From assembly GCA_036346255.1 (NCBI GenBank), contig CM070619.1:34726342-34790341 (forward strand): a DNA stretch of 64,000 bases, read 5' to 3'. Below are positions 1-9,769 of this stretch, piece after piece. The notes beneath the pieces are model-generated. The model was given only the letters and a program-made list of their open reading frames with translations, searched no databases and was not told the origin of the DNA. Numbering within the stretch: position 1 is the first letter of the stretch; each line of letters begins with the position of its first letter. This stretch comes from Ampelocalamus luodianensis. Lineage: Eukaryota > Streptophyta > Magnoliopsida > Poales > Poaceae. Both the position numbers and the translations under genes were made by a program.

Positions 1-1
1 T

Positions 2-457
2 GGCATGGTTCCTGTATTCAAAGATTTCGTGTTTGGGGCCGATGCGCCGCTCTCATTCTTCACCGATAGTTTGGAAATCCTAGCTGCTGCTGTGGTTCCC
101 TCGGTGATGTTAATTCTAGGAGGCATGCTTGCAGAAGGCCCAAAGGATAATGCTTTGGGTATCCGGACTATCATCGGTATAACTGTGGCAAGGCTTCTGG
201 TGCTCCCATGCATTGGCATTGGTGTCGTGACGCTAGCAGACAAGTTGCATCTACTTGTTGAGCAAGACCACATGTACCGCTTTGTGCTCTCACTGCAATA
301 CTCCACCCCTAGTGCCATCCTGCTTGGAGCAATTGCGAGCCTGAGAGGCTACGGTGTTAAGGAAGCATCTGCACTCCTATTCTGGCAGCACATTTGTGCA
401 GTGCTATCTCTTTCCATCTACTTGATCGTATATTTCAAGTTGCTGTCTTACATTTGA
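2..457 (+). CDS. PIN-LIKES (PILS) auxin carrier-like protein, C-terminal part
   Basis: The frame is open from the window edge to a TGA at 455-457, so the 5' part of the gene lies outside the window. About 151 residues are visible. They hold four hydrophobic segments (roughly residues 24-44, 54-80, 92-113 and 123-148 counted from the Met at position 5), with a glycine-rich loop after the first and a Q-Y-S-T-P-S stretch in the third. This pattern matches the C-terminal bundle of the PILS/auxin efflux carrier family, membrane proteins placed at the ER that affect intracellular auxin. The piece looks like uninterrupted terminal coding sequence with no intron. It is the only host gene I can identify here. 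Membrane-carrier family: fairly sure. Transport substrate: inferred from the family only. Confidence 0.85.
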   Translation, partial: GMVPVFKDFVFGADAPLSFFTDSLEILAAAVVPSVMLILGGMLAEGPKDNALGIRTIIGITVARLLVLPCIGIGVVTLADKLHLLVEQDHMYRFVLSLQYSTPSAILLGAIASLRGYGVKEASALLFWQHICAVLSLSIYLIVYFKLLSYI

Positions 458-1191
458 AAGATGATGGCCTGCCTTCCAAATTGGTTTATAGCAGTTATCT
501 TGGGCAGGGGTTGCTAGGAAAAGGAGTCCTTGAATGGATTTTCATCCACATCTCCTTATGGTTAAGTAGAGGAGTACTTGAATGGATTTTCAACCACATC
601 TTGTTATGGTTAAGTGTCTTTATAATTTGCTACTGATTTGTATTTCTGTTACATGTATTATTTAAGAACAGGAGATACCCTTCTTGTCGTTCATTATATT
701 CAATATATTGCTGTTCACTTGTGCAGTATTGCACTTATTGCCTGACACTTATAGAACTGCATAAGTGGTCAATACATTGTTGTTTGATGCTTAAATATAA
801 ATGCTTGGTGTTCGACCGCAGTGTGATACATCTGAGTGGCAATTAATTTTCAGTTTTTCGCTCATTGTGATCATGGTGCGATGTCCAGAAAGCAGATATA
901 TTCTTTTGGATCCTTTCTTTTGAGAGGGTGAAAAATACAATTTTCTTTTTAAATTGAACGTTAGAGTAGTGAGATTAAAATATTCGTAAAATATTCGTCC
1001 ATTAGATAAACTGTCAAACAAGAATTGCTGGTAAGTGGTAACTGGTAAGCCATCCTCCAAAACTGCACATTACCTTCTGAATTGACACAACAGAAATGTA
1101 CTTGTAACAAATGTACCATCTGTTCTGACGGTAGCACCATCTGCAGAGTGCTACTGTGTTAGTTTCAATTGCCTCTTTGTATATCGTCCAA
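458..1191 (+). other. 3' UTR and downstream flank of the PILS-like gene
   Basis: AT-rich sequence without a credible ORF follows the TGA. The start of it must be the 3' UTR; no single clear polyadenylation signal stands out. A short inverted repeat with arms GTAGCAC and GTGCTAC lies near 1131-1155. Small ORFs here in either strand look like chance frames. Confidence 0.5.
522..615 (+). repeat. 48-bp-period tandem duplication in the PILS 3' UTR
   Basis: Two 46-bp units, 522-567 and 570-615, are separated by AG. They are the same apart from a handful of substitutions (for example GGAGTCCTTG against GGAGTACTTG). The repeat starts 65 bp after the stop codon, so it is probably transcribed. Confidence 0.85.
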
Positions 1192-1252
1192 CATTAGCCC
1201 CGCAAAATAGCAAGCACGGCTATAGTCTGGCATTAGCCCCGCAAAATAGCAA
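1192..1252 (+). repeat. 39-bp tandem duplication, second unit split by a retrotransposon
   Basis: Unit 1 is 1192-1230 and begins CATTAGCCCCGCAAAATAGC. Unit 2 starts at 1231 with the same bases, is broken at 1252 by the gypsy element, and resumes at 6718 with GCACGGCTAT, as unit 1 does. The duplication therefore predates the insertion. Confidence 0.85.
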
Positions 1253-1598
1253 TGTCGCGCCTCCACCAACTGCGTAGAAGAAGGTGTAGGCGGCCACGGC
1301 AAGAAGGCATGTCAAGCATGACCAAAGTGCGGGCATGTGGCCCAGCTGTAAGTGTGCGTGCTCGGGTTGTTAGGATTCTGTTAAGAGTGGTTGAAATCGG
1401 GTCCACAACCGAGACTGTAATTTAGGGTTAAAAGAGAGCTGTAGCGATACCGACAAAAACATTGAGAAATGATATGAACTTAGTTTTCCTCATCCCCCTT
1501 CTCCGTTTTCTCATCTCCTGCTTTATCGATTTACCCAAAACTGCTACTCCAACCTATCGACTTTTGTGATCTCTGATCCAGTGGATCAGGACATCACA
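1253..1598 (+). repeat. 5' LTR of the gypsy element
   Basis: Bounded by TG and CA, 346 bp, next to TSD AGCAA on the left. It differs from the 3' LTR at scattered bases and small indels (for example GAAGAAGGTG against GAAGGTG near the start). Confidence 0.93.
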
Positions 1599-1601
1599 AC
1601 T

Positions 1602-1613
1602 TGGTATCAGAGC
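1602..1613 (+). other. Primer-binding site, initiator tRNA-Met type
   Basis: TGGTATCAGAGC begins three bases after the LTR end. This is the usual tRNA-Met primer site of plant LTR retrotransposons. Confidence 0.9.
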
Positions 1614-1780
1614 CACAGGTCCCAGGTTTCCTTCTTCCGTCGCGCGATCGTGATTCCGAAGGAAGGGTTGGTGCTTGCTACAAGACCGTAATACCCACCT
1701 GAGGTTGATCGGAGAAGACAAAGGGGTTCACGACGGCGCCACAAAAGCCCAACGTCCAAACACATCAGTTGCTTACGACC

Positions 1781-4700
1781 ATGGATGATCAGGTGAAGCA
1801 AATGGATGGGAAGTTATCGGAGATCCTAGCGCGTTTCGATCAGCAAGCAACGCTGATTGAAAAACTTGGGCAAGACATGAAGCAATTGGGACATCAGGTG
1901 GAGATAACTCAGGAGGCGATGGACGATGTCAAGAGGAAACAGTCTGAGTGGAATCGGACGCCATATCCACCACCTCCGCCCCCTCAGCCGCTTCCTAGAT
2001 CATCGGTAGCAGACCTGATGCCCACAGTGACTACTACAGGAGTGTTAGCGAATCCTCGCCCACCACTGCTCGCCCAACCTCCAGCGACCAAACCCCACAT
2101 ATCACATGATGCCTGCTCCAACTACCGGCATAGAAGAAGAGCGATTTGTCAAGCCACCCAGACACAATTTTCTGAAGTTTCAGGGAGAGCATCCCATGCT
2201 ATGGCTGGATCGTTACCACACCTATTTCGAGATGTACCGAGTGCCCGTGATACAATGGGTCTCTATTGCAACACTATACATGGAAGGACACGCTGCCCTT
2301 TGGCTTCAAGCATTCAAGAGACAACATGTTCTGTTCGGGTGGGATATGTTTTGTCAAGTAGTAGAAGGGGAATTTGGACTGGATGAGTATGAAGCACAGA
2401 TGAATAGATTGTTGCTGCTCAAACAGACGGGAACAATAGCTGAATATCGTATGACTTTCGAAGCATGCATGTACCATTTGTTGGCATTGGATACGAACCT
2501 GAACACCAAATTTTTTGTCACTCAGTTCATGATTGGGTTGCAGGATGAAATCCGGGCCGCCGTGCGTCTGCAAGCTCCCACAAGCGTGACGAGAGCCACA
2601 GTACTGGCACGAATTCAAGAGGAAGAACTGGAGGTTTCTCGACCAAGATCCCGAGCTAACTCTACGACAAGGCAGTATCATCCACCGACCGTGGTGTCTT
2701 CAGTCCCACCAAATCAAGCTGGACGTGTGGAGGGTTCAAAACGTCCGTTAGGGGAGGAATTATGGCGTGAACGCCAATTGAGGGACTACAGGTGTTCCAA
2801 TGGGTTGTGCTTCAAGTGTGGTGACAAGTACAGTAAAGAACACACTTTTAAGAAACCTGCTCAATTATTGACAATTGAAATGGGGGAGTTTGGTGAGATT
2901 CTTTCAGATGACACTCTTCGCATTCTGGATGGAGCTGAAGTAACCACCCAACCAGAAGTTCAGCAGGAGTGTTTCAGTATTTCAGTTCATGCAGTATCAG
3001 GAACTGATGAAGCCAAGACAGTGATACTCCGGGCATTAATGGGGAATCAGGTAATGCTCCTCTTGGTTGATTCGGGTAGTACTCATAGTTTTGTCAATCA
3101 GCATTTTGTCGATCGTGCTCACTGTCGAACCGAACCTATTTCTGTTGTATCTGTCCGAGTAGCAAATGGGGAAATGATGAATTGTTCACGTCAAGTGCCC
3201 AACTTGAATTGGTGGATACAAGGAGTGACTTTTCGCACCGATATGCGCATCTTAGAATTGGGTGCCTATGACGCTATACTCGGAATGGATTGGTTGGAGA
3301 AATTTAGTCCCATGGATTGTCACTGGACTAACAAAACAATTGCTTTTGACTATGAAGGCCATCGCGTCTGTTTACAAGGAATCCGATCTCATTACAAGCA
3401 TGAATTGTCTGAAATATCAGTAGAACAATTACACAAATGGTACAAGGGCAATGATGTGTGGGCGTTTGCTATTCTGGAAACTCAGTCGGGCAAGACACAC
3501 GACGACAATTCAGAGAAAATGCTTGTAGCAGTTCAGCGTTTGCTCGACAGATACTGTGATGTCTTTGATGAGCCCAAGACACTGCCGCCACATCGCTGGT
3601 ACGATCATGCTATCACGTTGCACTCTGGTGCAAATCCCATCAATTCCCGACCATATCGATACTCACCACTTCAAAAGGACGAAATTGAGCGCCAAGTAAC
3701 CGAGATGCTTGAAGCTGGTCTCATACAACCAAGCATGAGTCCGTATGCCTCTCCGGTATTGTTAGTCAAGAAAAAGGACAGTGGCTGGCGATTTTGTATT
3801 CATTATCGTCGTCTGAATACTCTTACAGTGAAGAACAAGTTTCCCCTTCCTGTGATTGACGAGCTTCTCGATGAACTTGCTGGCACAAAGTTCTTTTCCA
3901 AGTTGGATTTGCGTGCCGGTTATCACCAGATTTGCATGCGTCCTGATGATGAGGAAAAGACAGCGTTCAAAACTCACCATGGGCATTTCCAATTCAAAGT
4001 AATGCCATTTGGTCTCTCCAATGCTCCGGCAACTTTTCAATGCTTGATGAATTCGGTATTTGCACCATATATCCGTAAGTTTGTGATTGTCTTTTTGGAT
4101 GACATTTTGGTTTATAGCTGTGATTGCCAAGAGCACCAAAGACATTTGCAATTGGTTCTTGACACACTCCGCAACAACACTTTATATGCCAAGCAGTCCA
4201 AATGCTCATTTGCCCGACAACGCATTGATTATTTGGGGCACATCATTTCACAAGAAGGAGTTGCCACTGATCCAGACAAGATAGCCGTGATGAAACATTG
4301 GCCGCGACCAACCACGGTCACTGAGCTCCGAGGATTCTTGGGTCTCACGGGTTACTATCGCAAGTTTGTGCGCAATTATGGTGTGATTGCCAAGCCACTC
4401 ACCAATCTATTGAAGAAGACCGGATTTGAGTGGACATCTATCGCCTCTCAAGCTTTTGAACAACTGAAACAAGCAATGGTCAGTACTCCAGTCTTAGCTT
4501 TGTCGGATTTTCATTTACCGTTCGTGGTTGAAACGGATGCATGTGACACCGGGGTAAGCGCAGTCCTTATGCAACAAGGGCATCCAATTGCATATATGAG
4601 CAAGGCCTTAGGGGTGCACAATCAAAGGTTGTCGATTTATGAGAAGGAATTTTTAGCCGTAATGATGGCCATTGATAGGTGGTGACCTTATTTGCAGAGG

Positions 4701-6391
4701 GGACCTTTTCTCATCTTAACAGATCATAAAAGTTTGTGTCACTTGGACGATCAACAATTAACGTCCGACCTACAACGCAAAGCCATATCCAAACTGATCG
4801 GCCTTCAGTTTAAATTCCAGTATAAACGAGGTATTGAAAATGGGGCTGCGGATGCGTTGTCTCACGTCAGCCATTTATTAGCTCTTCAAGCACTGTCTGT
4901 CTGTCAACCTATCTGGGTACAAGAAGTCTTAAATTCTTATGAAATGGACTTAGCAGCCCAAGCATTGCTAACTCGTTTGTCTGTAAGTAGTTCGGATGAC
5001 AAAGGTTTTTCCTTGGAACAAGGATTGATTCGGTACAAAAATAGAGTATGGATTGGTTCTAATACCGCTTTGCAAACCAAACTTATCAGTGCTTTGCATG
5101 ATAGCGCAGTGGGAGGACATTTGGGCATTCAGGCTACCTATAATCGCATGAAGAAATTGTTTTATTGGTCAGGAATCAAACTAGCAGTGGAGAATTTCAT
5201 CAAGCAATGTTCTATTTGTCAGCAGGCGAAACACAGCAATCAGAAACCGACTGGTTTTTTACAGTCGTTACCTATTCCTGCAGGTTCCTAGCAAGACCTT
5301 ATAATGGATTTCATAGAGGGCCTTCCCAAATCCGATGGTTATGACGTGATCATGGTCATTGTTGATCATCTCACTAAATATAGCCATTTTATACCTCTCA
5401 AACATCCTTTTACTACAATACAAGTGGCCCGAGCATTTCTTGACCAAGTGGTCAGATTGCATGGAGTTCCTTGTTTGATTGTGTCTGACCGTGATAAAAT
5501 CTTCACCAGTACATTTTGGAAGGAGCTATTTGCAGCTGTTGGCACTCGATTGAGTTACAGCACGGTGTACCACCCGTAGACGGATGGTCAAAGTGAGCGC
5601 GTCAACCAGTGTTTGGAGATGTATCTCCGTTGTGCCGTGCATGATTGTCCTCGTCAGTGGAAGAAATGGATTGCTATGGCCGAATTCTGGTACAATTCTT
5701 CATGTCATTCGGTACTAGGATGTTCTCCATTCAAAGCTCTCTATGGGGTGAAACCCAATTTCGGTGCTCTACCAATATTGTCTCTTCTGTTAGTGCGGAT
5801 GTGAATGACCTGCTTCAGGACAGACAGACTTATACTGATATGCTACGCCAACAATTGACAAAATCCCAACATCGCATGAAAACTCAAGCTGACAAGCATC
5901 GCTCCGAACGACAATTTCAAGTTGGTGATCAGGTGCTGCTCAAGTTACAGCCTTATGCTCAACATTCAGTGGTTAATCGCCCATATCCTAAATTGGCTTT
6001 TAAGTATTTTGGTCCATTTTTGGTGCTTGCACGGATTGGGGCAGTCACATACAAGTTAGACTTACCCTCTGATTCCCTGGTTCATCCGGTCTTTCATGTT
6101 TCCCAATTGAAACCTTTTACTCCGAGTTATGCGCCAGTGTTTTCAACACTGCCGAAACCAATTGATCTAACTGATGGAGTTCCCTAGCCGGAGGCCATAC
6201 TGGATCGTCACCTAGTCAAAAAAGGTAATTCGGCGATGCCACAAATCCTGGTCAAGTGGTTGACCATTCCAGCCGACTCTGCTACTTTGGAGGACTATTA
6301 TGTTTTGAAGCAATGCTTTCCATTGGCAAACATATGGCAACCAGTGTCGTCTTCAGCGGCGGGAGGTGTCGCGCCTCCACCAATTGCGTAG
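1781..6391 (+). pseudogene. Broken gag-pol polyprotein of the gypsy element
   Basis: Gag starts at the ATG at 1781 (coiled-coil-like N-terminus, then a proline-rich run). A frameshift near 2090-2106 moves the frame. From 2106 the frame holds the rest of gag, a CCHC-like knuckle (C-F-K-C at 2808-2819, last Cys replaced by Phe), the aspartic protease D-S-G at about 3069, reverse transcriptase with F-L-D-D at 4092-4103, and RNase H with its first Asp at 4536. TGA at 4683-4685 stops it inside RNase H. The same frame goes on through the integrase zinc region, a TAG at 5289-5291, the integrase core and a TAG at 5577-5579. A frameshift at about 5780-5800 leads to the C-terminal domain, a TAG at 6185-6187, then a chromodomain-like tail (Trp replaced by Leu in A-T-L-E-D) that ends at 6389-6391, inside the 3' LTR. 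Not functional as it stands. Confidence 0.92.
6356..6366 (+). other. Polypurine tract of the gypsy element
   Basis: GCGGCGGGAGG directly abuts the TGTCGCG start of the 3' LTR, as expected for the plus-strand primer. Confidence 0.75.
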
Positions 6392-6712
6392 AAGGTGTAG
6401 GCAGCCATGGCAAGAAGGCATGTCAAGCATGACCAAAGTGCGGGCATGTGGCCCAGCTGTAAGCGTGCATGTTCGGGTTGTTAGGATTCTGTTAAGAGTG
6501 GTTGAAATCGGGTCCACAACCGAGACTGTAATTTGGGGTTAAAAGAGAGATGTAGCAATACCGACAAAAAACATTGAGAAATGATATGAACTCAGTTTTC
6601 CTCATCCCCCTTCTTCGTTTTCTCATCTCCTGCTTTATCGATTTACCCAAAACTGCTACTCCAACCTATCGACGTTTGTGATCTCTGATCCTCACTTGAT
6701 CGGGACATCACA
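6367..6712 (+). repeat. 3' LTR of the gypsy element
   Basis: 346 bp, TG to CA, followed by TSD AGCAA at 6713-6717. The pol frame runs a few codons into it. Confidence 0.93.
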
Positions 6713-6739
6713 AGCAAGCACGGCTATCATTTTTCATCA

Positions 6740-6858
6740 GGGCTTGTTTGATAGGGAGGGATTATAACCAATCCTTTTGAATTGGAAGGGATTTTAATTC
6801 AAATTCTGAGTCAATCCGAAGGAATTGAGTCGGATCACAATATATCCAAACAAACCCT
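6740..6858. mobile_element. Small MITE-like element, possibly Tourist/PIF-Harbinger
   Basis: About 119 bp. The left end GGGCTTGTTTG and the right end CAAACAAACCC are inverted copies with one mismatch. Flanks are TCA on the left and TAA on the right, which would fit a decayed 3-bp TAA duplication. There is no coding capacity. Class assignment rests on terminal repeat and flank only. Confidence 0.5.
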
Positions 6859-6860
6859 TA

Positions 6861-8344
6861 AGGTAAACTTGATAGCCGGATAAGTCTTCAACCAAACACC
6901 TAGACTAGACTGGCAAAGTACTATAAAGATATCATTAGACTTTCCATGTCACTTTTTATTTCGAGGACTTTTCCTTCGTTTCAACTCAATAAAAATTTAG
7001 TCCCTCTAGATCCTCTATGCATTCTACAACAGTCCAGGCTAGTGTACACAGTTATAACAAAAATGAATTAACAACCATAAACATGTATTTTGTTTAGTTA
7101 TTGAAAGTACGGCCTTATGGCCAAGTTTACATCAACAGCCCATAGGCCAAACATAAATATAATGCAGCGGAAAACTTGAAGTAGTAGTAGTGGGCCCAAC
7201 AAATTTGCCATATGCAATCAATTGGGGCAACTCGTCATCAGCAAAGCTTTCATTCTCTGAATAACATTGTATGGAGCAAAAGTGAGTAACGGAGTACTTA
7301 ACAAGTTACACAGAAAATACAGTATTAATGCAACGACAATATCAACGGTAGGTTTATTAGGGTTATTTGAGTGTAAAGAAGTAATCGATATTTAAATACA
7401 ATAAATAGATGTAAAAGAATAATTTAATGCAATTAAGTAAAAACAAAATTTTAAACATTTGATGACAGAGTTAGTGCAGATAACCTCCTACCTAAGAAGG
7501 GTTATCCACTCGAAATTTCTCACGTCGAAATCCATTCATGCCACAAGTCAATTTTGTAAACCATTTTTTTTTTTGAAAATCAAGGCTAATCCATGAAAGA
7601 CCTTGCTCAGCATGCTCATGACCGAGGGTTCGACTATTCGAATAGTTTTACACTATGTAGAGGTTGTACAATTTTACCCACAAGATATGATCATCTTGTA
7701 ATGTTCAGCTGACACACTTGCGTAAGTGTGCGACTAAGATGATCATAACAAGATCTTTACAATATGCCATCCCTGCGCAATTCTACCCACTAAGGTTTCA
7801 CCTCCTTGGGGAATCTACCCAGTCTGAATCCCTCTCTTGCGCCGTAGGGATAATTGTCCTCATGACACCCATATTCCACTAAATGGCACAACCGACACTA
7901 GGATGTTGTAACTTAGTTGGCCAGGTCTATCACATACTAGACTTGTACTAATACGTAAAGGCTTTGCGACCAGTAACTCACGCAGCGGTCCTTAATTGAC
8001 TTATACGAGACTTACAATAAAGCAAGATCTCGTGCAATCCCTACACCCACCTAACAAACACTAGCTCAAGTCTAAACCATTTTCATTTTATTTTGCAAAT
8101 TATATTATAACCTTCCTTGGCAATAACCTTGACAAGGATAAATTAATTTTAATACAAAAGGATTTTCATTAGTTAAATTTCCCATCCAACCTAAGTTTAG
8201 GTCTAAGCATGGCTAAGCAAATTGCTACAAAACTTACTAGTCAATACTATACTAATGTACCAACTAGTAATTTTCATCTAGGGTGACAAGGATGTAAGGA
8301 TTTCAATGTCAAAGGTGCATATAACAATTAGGAATTAACTAACA
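6861..8344 (-). mobile_element. Left part of an old reverse-oriented LTR-like sequence (G)
   Basis: No ORF of note. In reverse orientation it shares blocks with the LTRs of families A, D and E: the palindrome CTATTCGAATAG at 7634-7645 and a segment resembling the A LTR around 8200-8240. LTR E (8345-19449) is inserted into it with TSD TAACA, and the sequence resumes at 19455. The outer boundary is not resolved. Confidence 0.45.
7686..7747. repeat. Nested inverted repeat (potential cruciform)
   Basis: Outer arms TATGATCATCTT (7686-7697) and AAGATGATCATA (7736-7747) pair perfectly over 12 bp. They enclose an inner hairpin with arms CACACTT (7713-7719) and AAGTGTG (7724-7730) around GCGT. It lies about 40 bp from the CTATTCGAATAG palindrome. 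Confidence 0.8.
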
Positions 8345-8912
8345 TGTAACATCCCAAGGTTATGTTACCAAAATAAAGATAATAAAGTTATTACTTTGTT
8401 GGAATTTCTACAATTTAAAAGAGTTTAATTGCTTTTCTTGAATTTATTAAATTTTAAAAGTCAAGAATAAAAATTTATTGAAGTTTCTTGGATTTTATTG
8501 GATCTAAAGTTGAAAAGGAAAAATTTTAAGTAATTTCTGGAATTTTTTTGGATATTTTTTTAAAAGCCTTTCCTTAAGTATTTCCAAGTTAAAATAAATT
8601 ATCTACAAAATTAATTACTAATTATGAGTTGGAATTATTTTATTTAGATTCTATGTGCTAGGAAATAATTTCTAGAATTTTCTAGAATTTTTCGGAGTGC
8701 ATTTGCTATTTTCTAAAACAATTTTGAATTAACTAGATTATTTTAATTGCTAAAACACTAGAAAATCCAAAACTCAGCTTTGGGCCAAAACCTCCTCAGC
8801 CCAGCCCTTTCACGTATGCACACATGTCCCGCTTGGCTCGCTCCACTCACGCGCTTCCTCTCTCACCTTCACTGACACGCGGGGCCCGCGTGCCAGCCTC
8901 ACCCACCCGCAG

Positions 8913-9769
8913 TACGGGGGATGCCCGATCTTCACGACGTAGGATCAATGATAACTTGATCCGCAACCCGACGAACCGATGGCGCCAACCATCGCGGAAA
9001 CAAAGAACTGCGACAAAAGAATTCGCCTAACCACACGCTCGTGATCCCGCCTACCGACCACACAGAGTAGACATGTCGCTGCTCCTGCAAAATACAAGGA
9101 TTCACAAGAACGACGGAACGGCACAACAGATTGGAACTCCTATTCTAGTGGGGCAATATTGCTCAAACCCTAGAATCAAGAATATATTGATATCTCAAAA
9201 AATGCCGCCCCTTTCTCGCGCAGCCTTCAGATTTAAAGCCCAACCGTACGCCTAACATAGTCCGAGACAAACATGGTTCACTCAAAACTAAAATGTACGC
9301 GGACTCGAAGTCCTAATTGACTACATGGCTCGGCCCAAAAGTGATGTAGCCTTGCTTTAGTTACATGCTCCGGTCCATAGAATACTTTATTGGTTACTTG
9401 CATGCAGACATGCAGTAAATAGAATACTTTATTTGTTCTTTGCATGCAGTGAATAGTCCTTGCATGTGGCATGCGGCTTCAGTTCACCAAGTGCTTGGCC
9501 AAGATGCTTCTGCATACCGCAGTGGCTTATCATTTTCCATTTGAATGCATGCTTCGGTTACATTAGCAGCGGCATCTTCTGTCCTTCGTCTTGATATGGC
9601 CTCCCATGTTTCCATACGTATAAAACTACACACACATAATATGAGACTATTAGGCAGTAATATATATTCATTAGAATCAAGATTACAATTAATTAGGAGC
9701 GAGTTCACCTGCTGATTAATTAATTTAGCCCTTGCTCGTGTAATCGGTCCAATTAAGATGTCCTCATCA
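8913..9769 (-). repeat. 3' LTR of element F
   Basis: 857 bp, minus-strand start at 9769. A purine tract (minus strand AGAGGGGAGGA, plus 9770-9780) adjoins it. It lacks short segments present in the other LTR, such as around the TATA-like region. Confidence 0.88.

Larger units (their letters stand above)
1253..6712 (+). mobile_element. Complete Ty3/gypsy LTR retrotransposon with TSD AGCAA
   Basis: Both LTRs are 346 bp (1253-1598 and 6367-6712), start TGTCGCG and end ACATCACA. The 5-bp target duplication AGCAA is present at 1248-1252 and 6713-6717. A primer-binding site complementary to initiator tRNA-Met follows the 5' LTR and a purine tract precedes the 3' LTR. The order gag, protease, reverse transcriptase, RNase H, integrase, chromodomain-like tail is that of a Ty3/gypsy chromovirus. 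The coding region carries stops and frameshifts, so this copy is defective. It sits about 0.8 kb downstream of the PILS stop, in the same orientation as the gene. Confidence 0.95.

Noticed and set aside
394..636. 80-codon frame overlapping the PILS end
   Set aside because: A shadow in another frame of the PILS coding sequence and its 3' UTR duplication.
7550..7700. Pol III B-box-like GGTTCGACTATTCG near 7628
   Set aside because: It is part of the conserved LTR palindrome block, with no A box or terminator arrangement.
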